This document shows positions 11,975 through 23,955 of a stretch of DNA of 64,000 bases, piece by piece (the first letter of the stretch is position 1; each line of letters opens with the position of its first letter). Below the pieces are notes generated by a model. The model was not told where the DNA came from and did no database searches. It was given only the letters and a program-made list of their open reading frames with translations. This stretch comes from Parasitella parasitica (lineage: Eukaryota; Mucoromycota; Mucoromycetes; Mucorales; Mucoraceae): NCBI GenBank assembly GCA_025201805.1, contig MU619264.1:94195-158194 (forward strand), read 5' to 3'. The position numbers and the translations under genes were made by a program.

Positions 11975-14404
11975 ATGCATAGAGAAGACGAGGTAACATT
12001 CGGCTTTCTTGCCAACAACTTTCACATTAATTGGAAAAAATACAGATTGCAAGCATTAATTCACAATTAAACTATGTGAACGACGTAATTAAATGGAGCA
12101 TATCAGACCTGGATGGGTTCGTCTCATCGCTAAGTTTGAGGTACGTCTATTAAAAAAGACACCTAGCAGTATTATACCAATGCATCTATCTGTCCCTAGG
12201 CTAAGAGCAGAGGAAGCCTATATGCAAGCACTTGTAAAAATCACTGAAAATTCAGTAAACACAGCAAACAATTTACCATTAGAGAAAAAGAACTACCTTG
12301 GCGATTACACAACGACATTTCAGCAGACAACCTTGCAGTACGAAAAGTCGATAGAAAAGACAATCGAGTTGAAACGTGATTACATTTCTTGTTTGAAAGG
12401 CCAAATAGACCTACTAAACAAGGTCAAGGTATGTGCAAGTTGGAAGGTAATATATACACTGGCCAATGTGCTAACGTACACACACATACTTGTCTCGAAA
12501 GGAATCTCACGAACAAAGGAGAAAAAAGGTAAAAGCAGTGCTTGGGGAAAAGAATACAAACTACATCTCTTTCCGTTCGCGAGACATCAGCAAAGTAGGT
12601 AATATAGTGTCTTGTGACAAGGGCAATTGCTAATACACTAAAGCAGTTACATAAATCTTACATCAACAAATGCCTGGAACACGCTAGCTTGCAGAAACAA
12701 ATTTTGATATCGTCTCATCATGAAGATACCAACTCGGTTGACTATCATCCAAGTCCTCACATGGCGAGAATTTCAACAGAAGAACCGAGACTATCAAACG
12801 ACAGCGGCTCTACTAGCAGAGGAGACGACAACCATTCTGTAGGGTCATCCTCATGCCACGATTCCTCGCTAAATTCCAGTAAAAAGAGCAGCATGGCTGG
12901 ATTCATCACTCAAATGAGATCACAGCTGGCAAATGCTGCTGCTGCAAGTGATCCATCCAAGCAAAATACAAGGCTGGCCAAACTAAAAAAGGATATTACA
13001 GACACAGGTAAGGTTTCATTGTGCTCTTGCTCAATTATATGACAGATTTTTTGTTAAAAAAGAAATTGGTTCCAGATCAAGAATATAGGCAAGGTATCAG
13101 GATTTTGGAATTTTTGAGAAAGAAGCAAATTGAAACTGCAGTCCATGCAATGAGGGTAGGTGCATATTTGTACGATACGAGTTATTATTCTGCGGTATTG
13201 AAAATAAGGTCGGTATACAGCATGTCGAAGCCATATTGCTCGCAAAATCAGATGCTGTGAAGGCTGTGATGGTGACACTTTGGAAGCATGAACAAGACAC
13301 ACTATTAAGCCAAGCCGACGTGAGTATTTGTAGCAACCCCTCAGAGATTTGTGATTGACAGTTGTATCACACTGCTATTGTAGCTGGTAAAAAGCTCTTT
13401 AGATAACCTTGGTCGCTTGGATGGTGAAAAGGACACAAATCAACTTTTACTGGAGTACGAGAAATTGGAATTTATCAAGCCAAAGGCAATCTATTATGAA
13501 AATTACTACTTTGATGGAAAGTGTAAAGAGATATTATTCGGATCTGATTTGAATGACTATGCTGCAGATCACCAGCGCACTGTTCCCTTTCTGGTGACAA
13601 AATGTATAAAAGCTGTGGAAATTCAAGATAATTTAGAAAAAGAAGGTATTTACAGGATATCTGGGAGACAGAGCAACATTGATCTGCTTAAACACGAATT
13701 TGAGCGAGATGAGGAATCGGTAGAATTAGCATCGAAGGACGTGTTTACTATTGCATCTGTATTGAAAACATATTTACGAGAACTGAAACAGCCATTATTC
13801 AGCTTGTGTATGCAGGATCGTATAGAATACTCTAGTAAGTCTGGGTTTCTTTTATTTAAAGAACCAAAGTGTCAAGTGTATACTGACAGTTTTTGTAGAA
13901 ATCAAGGACCATCTTGAAAGAAAAACTATGCTAATAACCAAATTGTCTGAGCTATCTAAATCACATAGAGATACACTTGCGGCTGTTGTTGCTCATTTGG
14001 CAAAGTAAGAAATAATTTTATTATCAACAACGAAGGCTAACTACAGCAAATACAGGGTGGAAAGATACTCCCCTGTCAATAAAATGACAATGAAGAATTT
14101 ATCAGTTATATTTACTCCTGCTCTGTTTCATGATCACAATCAAGCAGAAAATAACGGCGAATGGTATTCAGATAAAGTGTTGGAGGAACTTGTTTTGCAA
14201 CATGAAACATTATTTGCACAAGCCGAGGCACGACAGCAACAGCAACTGAGTTCGTTACCCAGTACGAACATTTTAAAATCATCATTTTCTTCACCAGCAA
14301 TCACAAGCAGGAAATCCTCTATTGCTAGACGTTCAGCAGTATTGAAAACACCATCAAGCATACCAAATCTTCATAACACAGCAACTAATGACTCTATACA
14401 TTAA
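11975..14404 (+). CDS. F-BAR domain Rho GTPase-activating protein, Rgd1-like
   Basis: Ten exons (11975-11992, 12046-12140, 12200-12428, 12502-12594, 12647-13007, 13076-13155, 13209-13319, 13384-13834, 13899-14004, 14056-14404) join in frame to 630 aa. The N-terminal FCH/F-BAR part is seen in LRAEEAYMQALVKITEN through ISCLKGQIDLLNKVKE and YINKCLEHASLQ (about residues 5-170). A Ser-rich linker and helical segment lead to the RhoGAP domain from about residue 375: VPFLVTKCIKAVE, the arginine finger in EGIYRISG, VFTIASVLKTYLREL.QPLF and, after an intron, NKMTMKNLSVIFTPALF. Such proteins bind acidic curved membrane and stimulate GTP hydrolysis by Rho3/Rho4-type GTPases. The Ser-rich tail is probably phosphorylated. 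The first coding exon is 18 nt. Convergent with eIF5A. Confidence 0.93.
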
Positions 14405-14609
14405 TATTATACATGTAAAGCAAACATCTACAATAATAAATTGGCTCCCCTTTAAGTTGTTGTGGTTTTGGGAAAGACACTCTTAGCTAAAAAAATTTGC
14501 AATAGCCTAGCCAAGCAGACCATAAACGTGCAATCGAAGCAGTGAACATAAAATTAAATATTTCATATGTTAATGCTTTTTTGACAAAATAGTTTATTCA
14601 TAAAATAAA

Positions 14610-15199
14610 TTATTTGGGTGCTTCTTTATAAGCCAAAGCATGTTCCTCTTTCATTGCCGTGACGACAGAGACTAATAATTCTTTACCCTCTTCAAATTCT
14701 TCTTCCATTTTTTCACCCAATTCACCTTCGGGAAGTTTAACATCGTCCTTCATAGAACCGTCTTGGCGCATTAAGCTAAGGAAACCAGCATCAATGTTAA
14801 TAAGTGCGTATTCTTGACGATCAACGTTGGGGACATCCATATTGTGAGTGGAGGGAGAGAGATCTTCATACTTTCTATAATGAATGATAAATCGAATATT
14901 AATAAAAAGGGGTTTTGCGACACGAAGTTTTATCCACAATCCACATGTGTGCGAAGATAAAATTGTAGGCAGCTTCGTTCTTGTAAATTGTATACTTACC
15001 TGTTAGTGAAGATATCAGTGCCAATTAAATGGACCTTGGCATGACCGTGCTTACCAGTCTTGGAGGTAGTCATTTCAATAATCTTGCAGGGTCTTCCCTT
15101 AATGACGACGTGGCCATTTTTTCTCAAGGCAGAACATTGCACGGGGTAGGTTGAAGAAGCATCGGCATCAGCGCTTTGAAAATCATGCTCGTCTGACAT
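14610..15199 (-). CDS. eIF5A: Eukaryotic translation factor 5A
   Basis: Two coding exons (15000-15199 and 14610-14874) give 154 aa, the usual eIF5A length. The hypusine loop [11 protein letters not shown] is intact, with the modified lysine at residue 50, followed by [10 protein letters not shown]. The N-terminus [15 protein letters not shown] is typical. eIF5A binds ribosomes stalled on difficult peptides such as polyproline and aids termination. Its activation needs deoxyhypusine synthase and hydroxylase encoded elsewhere. One coding intron (14875-14999) and a second intron in the 5' leader are visible. The acidic C-terminal OB-fold is complete. Confidence 0.97.
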
Positions 15200-15200
15200 T

Positions 15201-15268
15201 CTTGGAAACAAGAGGAGCAAGTTAGCAACAAGCATCCAAATGAAACACACTGAACATATTGAACTTAC
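15201..15268 (-). other. Probable 5'-leader intron of eIF5A
   Basis: On the minus strand a GTAAGT donor follows GCAA, and an AG acceptor (TTTCCAAG) lies one base before the ATG at 15199. Length (68 bp) matches the coding introns here. Leader introns are common in highly expressed fungal translation genes. Confidence 0.6.
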
Positions 15269-17937
15269 TTGCAAAGAGAAAAAATTAGTGGAAATTTAAT
15301 AGAAGAAGAGCGGAAAGAGCGACGCAAAAGAAATCCCCCTCTTTATACCTTTGTGGGGACATGTTGATCACGAAAAAAATTTCTAGTTCGACGTGGGGAA
15401 CCATTGTCCGTAAAAACAGTCCTTGGATATACGGTACACATAAAGTCAGGAATCGCCTATTCTTATTTGTGCCATCCTGACAAAAAAATTGAAAATAGGA
15501 CATTACAAGTGCTCTCTTTTTTTACAGAGATATGTCCACATGGATTTTGAATTGCGCCAATTTCGTACAAGTTTTAACAATGCTTGTGATGAATTAATTA
15601 GATCTACATTGCCCAAAAGGTATCTAGTAGACAAAAGCACGTCTTATCTGTTGCCCCATATCCGCGCTCAAATAGTGTGTCTGATCATAAAAGATGTTTT
15701 CCGATCCAACACGTCAAATGTTATCAACTAGACATTGTTGCATGGCACATTTACGCTTGTACATTTTCCAAATCATTGTATCATGATACTTTGCTTATAT
15801 TTCTGTTGGTGAACTTGCTTTTGTCCTACTATTTTTAGCGAGCTCCTTACGCACTAAATCATTCAGAAGTGGCTTATCGTCGGCTCATTTTCATAATGTT
15901 TGGAAGAGAGGAGGAAACAAGGTAGCGCAAGGCCCACGAAAGTATCCTCTGTCTTGTTCTTCTTTCTGTTAGACTGTTGAGATATAAGACATCAAAATCT
16001 ACTTGACTACTACATCACTAATTGTGTTAGTGGCCCATCTCAATAGCTCCTCGAGTCTATATCAAGTAAATCAATCGCATATTTGGAACGGGTATTACGT
16101 GAGGTAAGTCACTCTCGGCTCGCACAAGAGCAACTTTGATTTTTTTTTACTCTTAATCTATGGGAATGTCAATGCACTTTTGTAAGATAATACGATATAC
16201 TAACCCCAAATTATTTGATTTTTTATTATCTGAAACAATTGACATTGTCAGACATTCATAAAGCAAATGAAAAGCTTTACGACGGCCTGGTAACATGCTC
16301 TAAAATCATTCAATCTGTATATAAGCCTCCTATGTTTTACTACCTGATTCTCGTACGCCATATTATGAAACACAAACTCAATATACTAAGCTCACCATTC
16401 ATTTCTTTATAAATATGCAGATTAATCTTGCCATTGCAAACCTGTTTAATCTTAGAAGGAACACGCCTTTACTCTAGAAATCCTTCTTATTCTTTTTATC
16501 TTCAATCATCACACTTGACTTGAGGATATCATATCTTACTGAATAACTCAAAAAACTTTTTATATATTGAACACATCCTTATTGAAAGAGTAGTTGTTGG
16601 AACACGTTTCTAAGTTATAAAAACGGAAAATCGCCAAAGAAATCTATTCATGTTTTATATAATCGTCTCGGTCGCTTAGTTTAGGACCTTAAAACTCAAT
16701 TTCAGGAACAAACTTGATCTGTATCATTGATCCAAAGTGCACATACGCAATGGGGTCTTGCTTAGTTGGATGACTCGTGAAAAGGCTTGAAGATATATGA
16801 GAAATTAAATAGACAGAATTCAAGTATATGATAAAAATCAGTAATAGTTTCTATTTGATACGCCACCCATTTTCAAAGCAGAAATTGAGTCGACACAAGA
16901 TTCAGTCTTTTCACGCAGAGGGGTCGAAATTTTGTTTTTGATTGTCTATATTTGAGACACATGTCCATCTACATTTACTTTGTAGAATGATTGATCTTGA
17001 TGAAGAGTTTTTCTGGATATGAAAACTATTATCCGACTGGCGAAAAGTTTTATTTACTGTATCTACTCACGTTTCAACAACACGAGCTTGACTGAAGTTT
17101 GGCATAATTGGTCATATTTAGTTAGGTCCTTTGGTTTCATCATGTGTTTGCACTAACTTATACCTCATTAATACGTGTTAATGCGCTGTTATTTATTGGT
17201 TTTACAATCACTCACTCATTCAAGGAGCTAAATATGAAATATAAATTGAGTATGGAACAACTATTATTACCACATAAAAATAGAGCTCCAGAGTCAAGCA
17301 GTTTATTTGAACTCTTAAGGTAAATTATCGTTTAGCTCGTGAACATACAGAAGCATGCAGGATTCCGTAATTCGGTCAAATAGTTTAGCCCTGTTTCAGT
17401 GTTTTGGAGCGAGGAAATAGCACACATTCGCTTCAAAATAAAAGTAATTTGCTAGTGGTAAGTACATATGTTTGAGAGCATTGTTTTATGAATATACAAA
17501 ACCAATTATAAAGTTTAAAAAAAGGGAGTGAAAGCGGATCACAGAATCTGGATTGGTTTGATTCATTCATGTTGCACATAACCGATTCTTCTTTTTGTGA
17601 AACTGCTTCTGTAAAGCAAAAACAATGGTACATTGGTCCAAACACGAAAAGAAGATTTAATTCATAAAATTTAGATAATCAAAATTAGCAAGAAGAGTGT
17701 ATCCCCTTAGAGAGGATCTATAAATCGATATCAATTGACAAAAAACCAACAACAAAAGCATGTGTATCAAAAAATTTAAAATAGAGCCTTTCTCATTTTA
17801 GATATGGGCTTGAGATAGTATGGGGATTTCTTTTACCCTCTTCTAAATGTAACATTAATATTATTTATTCTTGGAACTCTTGTATATAAAAAGACGGGAT
17901 TAATAAGAATGACTCGGTTGTTTTGTCTATTTTCACC
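15269..17937. other. Intergenic region, 2.7 kb (longest in the window)
   Basis: Holds the eIF5A promoter/leader at its left end and the MFS promoter at its right end (TATAAAAAG at about 17884). An 80-codon plus-strand frame (15489-15731) and a 70-codon minus-strand frame (17433-17645) have no recognisable domain and are not called as genes. No repeat family or tRNA seen. Confidence 0.5.
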
Positions 17938-18050
17938 ATGTCTAAGCCTACAGATCAAAATTCATCTGTTGATGACAGATCACAAAATACCACATGCTAC
18001 GGCGAAGATGTAAAAATCGCCCAATGCACAGAAGATGTCTCTTTACCATC

Positions 18051-18089
<39 letters not shown>

Positions 18090-19593
18090 AGAGTATCCAG
18101 CAGTGCTAGAATCTGCGCCATTTCCTGCGTTGGGATCATTAATAGAAATCACTCAGACTCTCTCTAGAGTGAAATCCAGTCAGTCTCAGCAGAATGAGAA
18201 ATCTATTTTGGGTGAATTGGATCAGAGCGAACAGCTTGCATTCAAACAGGAACCATATCACACAGATGGGATAAGGAATCCGGGCTGGTTCACCGTGTTG
18301 TCCTGTTTTCTTGTGAATTTCTTTGTATTCGGCACAACATTTTCATGGGGAAACTATCAAAAATTGTAAATGCATATATTAGCCACGACAAATGGAAAAT
18401 ATATTAACTACAGTTGTATATCTACGAATAGATATATTGATCAAGTGTATGCGGGAAAGACAGACCTGTTAAAAATTGCATTTGTTGGCACATCTGCGTC
18501 TGCTTTAATGTTGGCTTTGGGCATGTTTATTACCCCAGTTATTCAAAAGATCGGCTTCAGGGGAACCATGCTGGTAGGTACCATTGTGTCTCCTTTGGCA
18601 TTGATCTTGGCCAGTTTTGCTACTGAGCTTTGGCATGTATACCTCTCTCAGGGTATTTTATTCGGAATTGGTTCAGCATTCGTATTTTCTCCATCAGTTA
18701 CATTGCCATCGCAGTGGTTTACAGCGAAAAGAGCGCTTGCGACAGGCATTGCTGTGAGCGGATCAGGTATTGGCGGCGTTTGTTTGTCACCAATGACACA
18801 GAGGCTGATAGTATCCATTGGCTATCAAAATACACTTCGAGTCCAGGGAGCATTTGGCTTCGGGTTGCTGTGCGTATCTACTGCACTCGCTACAAGCCGA
18901 TATCGCCCACCCCCCTCTTTAAACAGCAAGAACAGGTGGTATCACGTTTACGACAGCAGCTTGATCTCCCGTCGGTTCGTGCTATTGCTAGGCTTTAGTT
19001 TCTTTGTTCCATTTGGATACGTTGCGCCGTTCTTCTTGGCTCCGCAATACGTGCAAAGTATCGGGCTGGATGCGTCTACTGGTGCAGCCATGATCTCTGT
19101 GATGTCGGCAGCTAATGCAGTCTGTAGAATTACTTTGGGCTACCTAGCAGACCGTACTGGCCGATTTAATACCATGTTTAGTTGTACATTCCTTGCAGGT
19201 ACATAAAATCTTATTTTCAAATGTACGTACCTTCTCTAATGTATCATTTTAGGCCTGTTTACCATGCTGATTTGGCAATTCTCCACCAGCTACAGCATTT
19301 TTGTTGCTTATTGCGTTCTGTATGGGCTAACAGCTGGCGGATTTGTATCGCTTTTGCCTGTTGTTACAGCTGATATTGTTGGCGTGGAGAATATCCAAAG
19401 AGGGCTGGGGATGGCTTACATGACTACAGTCATAGGCAATTTGCTGGGAACACCTATTATCGGGCTTCTTTTCAATACGTTTGGCTGGACTGCAGCCATT
19501 CAGTTCGCGGGATCAATGTCCATCATCTCTGCAATTTTCATGCTTGTACTTCGAATGATCATGTCCAGAGGCAAATTATTCGTCAAAATCTAG
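17938..19593 (+). CDS. Major facilitator superfamily transporter, monocarboxylate-permease type, with polyglutamine N-terminal tail
   Basis: Exons 17938-18365, 18432-19198 and 19253-19593 join to 511 aa. Start is the first ATG of the frame (MSKPTDQ). A cytosolic tail of about 115 aa contains 13 consecutive Gln. The first membrane helix (GWFTVLSCFLVNFFVFGTTF) follows DGIRNP, the usual entry of fungal MCT-like carriers. About 12 membrane segments follow, with the motif-A-like loop GYLADRTGRF between the two halves. Related proteins (Mch, SLC16 type) carry monocarboxylates, riboflavin or other small solutes. Substrate cannot be read from sequence. Nothing in the neighbourhood suggests a metabolic cluster. 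Confidence 0.88.
18052..18090 (+). repeat. (CAG)11(CAA)2 trinucleotide repeat coding for Gln13
   Basis: A nearly pure CAG run inside the first exon of the MFS gene, ending with two CAA. The purity implies recent expansion by slippage rather than long-term selection on each codon. Confidence 0.95.
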
Positions 19594-19832
19594 CAAATCC
19601 TGCAAAATAACTTTCATTTGTATTCCTCGTCAAAAATTGCATCATTATATAGTATTAATCAATCATTAAATTATCCCAATAAAAATCCTGCCTTTGTGTA
19701 CATAAATATCACATTGTTATTTTGCGGGGACAAATATGCACATTTTAAAAAAATAATAATAACCCCATTATTCTTCTTTTCTCTTTTCTTACTCTTTGTT
19801 ACAAATACACATATATCTTGAAGCTTTAATAA

Positions 19833-22800
19833 ATGGATAGGCCTCAACCACCAGACGCCTTTTCGAGGACATTAGACAGTAAACCTCGACATTCGTACAT
19901 CAGTCAAGTAAAGCAGCAGCATGCACAAGACAGCACAAGCACTGAAAACAGTTCAACAGTGAATAGACTTTCGCGTGTATTTGAAGCAAACCAGCTATTA
20001 GACAAACAACCTAAGCCTATTCCTCCTTCAAAACCTCCGTCATTAAGCAAATCTTCTAATGCAATCGAACCATCTCCAAGGCAGCCTCCTCCACCTCCCA
20101 CTCCACATGCACCTGCGCCTCCATCTAAACCACAGCCAACACAAGAGGCTGAAATTGACGAAACATCACTTGTTTTCAAAGACATCCGGGCAAGATTTCA
20201 GCAAGATACTGCCTTGCCCATAGGTAATCATCAGGCAAGTTTGCTATAGATGTTTTGTTTCCGAAAAGTGAGGCTTAACATTTTTGCATTACATATACAC
20301 TTGTAGCCTAAATACCGAATCCCCGTACCATTAATGCCCTCAAAGACTGGCCCACCTGCTCCCGAAAAGGTGATCATTGCAGCAAAAACAGGGCCTCCAG
20401 CTCTACCTCTGAAACCCAAAACGAACAGCATTGTTACGAGCAGATATCCCGAGCAACTACATCAACAGCTACCGCCCTTCCGAGGCAGCCAGTATCAACA
20501 GCAGCAGCCACAGCCTAATTTATCTATTGATACCACATCCTTCTCCACAGACGGCTATAAAAGCTTGTCTCTTCTGTCTGCTGCAGCATCTCCAGCGTCA
20601 TCTATGCTCCATATTCCTGCAGTGATATCCCGGACAACTACAGGAAACAGCAGCATTATAAGCAGCACATCCACATCCTCACAAAACTCTACGTCAACCA
20701 GTTCGAAACGAGGATGGCACATTAGTTCGTGGTTTACAAATCAGCAACAGCAGCAGCAACAGCAGCAGCAGCATGAGCAATTGAAGAGTTCGATTCGCAG
20801 GTCTGATTCCAACGTCATAGCGTCAGACATGGAAACTATGGATCTCTTATCGCCTGAATTTACTGGATCATCTGCAAATACAGCGACAAAACGAGAAAAA
20901 GTGATTGACGAACTGCTAGAGACTGAAAAGGCGTACCAAAAAGACATGTCTCTACTAAAATATATCTACTACGATGGCGCATTGAATGCAGGATTTTCGA
21001 AAATGGATATGCGGCACTTGTTTTCCAATCTCACAGAAATCGTTGAATTTGAAAAGACGTTTGTTACTGTGTTGGAGCACTCTTGCGAGCAGGACTCGGT
21101 GGGGGCCTCTTTTCGAGAAACAGTAAGTTACAACGATTGAAAGAGGTTGGATCTAACCTGCTGGGGGCTTCTCATAACTAGATGCGTGCGATCGATAGCA
21201 TATACAGCGAATACTGTAAGAGACAAGAAGATGCCGTTTTAAAGTTGCAGGAATTAGAATTACTGCCTGAAATACAGGCTTTCTTGAATGTAATATTGTT
21301 CAGTTGACAATATACTGCGAGGTTTGATCTAACAATGTCTGCCTGCATTTAGGAATGCAAGGAAAAGATCCAGGGAAAGACAACCAGTTGGGATTTAGGC
21401 AGTCTATTGATCAAGCCAGTGCAGCGAGTACTCAAATACCCTTTGCTGTTGAGAGAAATACTCTCCTTAACGCCACCCACACATATCGATCATGATGACC
21501 TTTCTGCTGCAGTAAAAGAGATTCAAGAAGTGGCAGATAATATTAACGAAATCAAGCGAAGAAAAGATATTGTAGAAAGAATTGTTGGCGACAAGAAGAA
21601 GACCGATATTAGTGTGAGTATTAGAGCTGTGTAATAAAAAAAAAAGAGAGAGGACACTGACACTATTTCATTGCAGGTTGTGTAAGGTTGTCAAAAGCTA
21701 TGTGTGATCCTGAGCTAATAATAATAGGAAATAGACATGGCATTAACAAGAGGTTTACTCGAAGAGCACAGAAATTCAAGCAGGTGACGGGATTAGCAGG
21801 AGAGCCAACGCATGATATTGTGTTTGAAGCGCTACTGCTGAAATTTGAAGAACAACAGGAACTAGTTCGCCAGCTAGCGCGAGATGTGCAAGGTTGGGTC
21901 CGACATATCAAAATTGGATTTGAAAACCTTCAGCAACTTGCATGTAGCATGGAATCGCTCTATGGCTCATGGGGAGGCGTGCGTGTAAAAAGTTTGAATG
22001 GAATAAGCGACTTTAGCAGAACGGCGTCGTACATGTCGTCTAACTTGTCTCGCGAGCTGGATAGCGACGTGCGTGGATTTGTATATAGTCGGATCGACGA
22101 TTTTTTGCGAGTGTTTGATAACCCAACGCAAGTGATTCATAAACGAGCATTGAAAATGATTGACTATGACAGAGTGAGAGACATCAAGTTAAAAGGAGAT
22201 ATACCAGACAAAGCGCTACAAGAGTCGGCAGATGCTTATGTCTCTATCAATGGCCAGCTTGTGGATGAATTGCCAAAATTCTTTAATTTGACGGCAAAGT
22301 ATTTCGATGTTTTGACAGGTGGAATAGCACTGGTGCAATTGAAATTTTTTGGTCTGATGCAGAAAGAATGGATCAAGCTGATAGAGCAGAATCTGGGCAT
22401 GAAGGCTGCTAGATCGTTTGAGGCCATTATTGCGAATCATATGGATGAGTTGGATAAAGTTGAGAATATAGCGAGCAAAATAAGCATACTACACAAAAGT
22501 AGATATGCAAGCAGTATAGGGAGCGATTCTCCCACTTTATCCATGTCGCCTAGACAAAGATCGGGAAACCTTTACTCTCCAAGAATAGCGTCTGATTATG
22601 GTAAATAATTTAAGTGATATTACCTACATTTCAAGTTTTTTCTAACGGACAAAATTGTACTTTAACTATGTTTTATAGCAACCGCCGGTAGTCCTTCACC
22701 ACGATTTATGTCTCCATCTACTGCAACACCGCCTGCGCCTGTAGTTGGAAATTTAATCGATTTGGAACAAGATGGACCTGTAGCAACACCGCAAGATTTC

Positions 22801-22980
22801 AACTGTATTGTTCTTTACGATTTTGAAATGGATGAAGAGGATAGGCTTAATGTGAAGAGAGGCACTATCTTGCGTGTATCACAAGATGAGGACTATCTAG
22901 ATCAAGATTGGTGGTTTGCAACTACAGCAGATGATTTCAAATCAGGTTGGGTTCCAATCAACTATTGTAAAAAATTATAA
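19833..22980 (+). CDS. RhoGEF with DH, BAR and SH3 domains (Tuba/Gef1-like)
   Basis: Six exons (19833-20234, 20307-21122, 21182-21289, 21353-about 21611, 21677-22600, 22679-22980) give about 936 aa. The Pro-rich N-terminus (PPPPPTPHAPAPP) and a Gln10 run are disordered. The DH domain begins near residue 329 (KREKVIDELLETEKAYQKDM) and includes SLLIKPVQRVLKYPLLLREI, the conserved helix of DH exchange factors. No PH domain follows. Instead a BAR-like helical region (FEEQQELVRQLARDVQGWV to FFGLMQKEWIKLIEQ) is followed by a C-terminal SH3 (IVLYDFEMDEEDRLNVKRG...WWFATT..SGWVPINY). This architecture occurs in animal Tuba/DNMBP and fission-yeast Gef1, Cdc42 activators linked to membranes and actin. 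Intron 1 is best read as GC-AG. The exon 4-5 junction is the least certain, because the strong GTGAGT donor is out of phase and the overlapping GTGTGA donor keeps frame. Confidence 0.9.
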
Positions 22981-23955
22981 CTATCTTCTATAATATTATG
23001 TAAAATATAACTTTTATATATATGTATATATATACAAATCATTAACATGTATATATTATGACATTTAATAAAACTTGATATAAGGTGCTCGAATCCTAGT
23101 TAATTATTCTAGTAGATAAGAAACAGATCTTTCATTACGCTTCAATCTGTGGATGCATGTATTTGTGTATGTGCATAAATCTCGTTATACTCGGTGATAG
23201 TTTAATGGTATCATTCACCCGGGAATTCCCTGGCGCCCCTTAATTCAAATAAGTAGTCGGATGCCTCCGCGGAAGGGACCGCCAGTCATATCTTATCGTA
23301 AATGTCTTTGCAAATGTCTTTAGCTGACATAATCTCATCTTGAGTTTCTAATTAAGATGTTGGTACAAGAAATTTGGTTCGCCCTGTTTCTACTTTTGAA
23401 GATCTATCTAGACTTTGATTTGTGGGGTGGGGAGGAGGAAGAGATTTGATGGAATGCATAGAATGTGAAATTATGACAATCTATTAGTCAGGTTTTCAAT
23501 ATATGGGTAAACAAACTTTTTGCTTGAGTAACCAATGTACAGTTTACAAATAAAATATAATAACCAATCAATTCTAAATTTTGAAACGCTGTTATAATGA
23601 TTAGGGTTATCAGGGTTTTCTTTGTCATTTCATCAATTATGAGCGCAAATGATCGAGTAAAGTATATAAATTTATCAAAGCTGAGTCTGAGGAATACGGC
23701 TCCATGAGATGCGAAACGGATAACCCAAACATAGGGAAAGACTTGGGATAGTTGAAAAAAGATATATTTATAAAGTAGAGATGAAGAAAGTAAAATACAA
23801 TAATGAACAGTGAAGGATAAAAGAATTTATGGAGTAGAATGATTTTTGCTTTATAACTGATGATATGTACCTGACCACAGTTCCATGTGATACAACAAAA
23901 GGGTTTTCATCCAGGCAAAATCATCATCGCACAAAAAAAAAAAAAGGTTGGGGAT
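22981..23955. other. Convergent intergenic region, 1 kb
   Basis: Between the convergent RhoGEF and zinc-finger genes. It starts with an AT-repeat-rich stretch (TATATATGTATATATATAC at about 23017) likely to be 3' UTR. It contains a tRNA-like A-box segment described separately. No open frame of note. Confidence 0.6.
23190..23255 (+). other. tRNA-like fragment (possible tRNA relic or SINE head)
   Basis: TAGTTTAATGG at 23198-23208 fits the RNA polymerase III A-box/D-arm consensus, and GATA...TATC could form the D stem. A poor B-box resemblance (ATTCAAATAAG, about 23243) lies 35 nt on. No matching acceptor strand or anticodon stem was found, so this is not a functional tRNA. Confidence 0.25.

Noticed and set aside
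15489-15731. 80-codon plus-strand frame upstream of eIF5A
   Set aside because: No start context, domain, splice partner or homolog recognised. It overlaps the eIF5A promoter.
23190-23290. Intact tRNA gene
   Set aside because: Only the A-box/D-arm resembles a tRNA. No acceptor pairing, anticodon stem or proper B-box was found.
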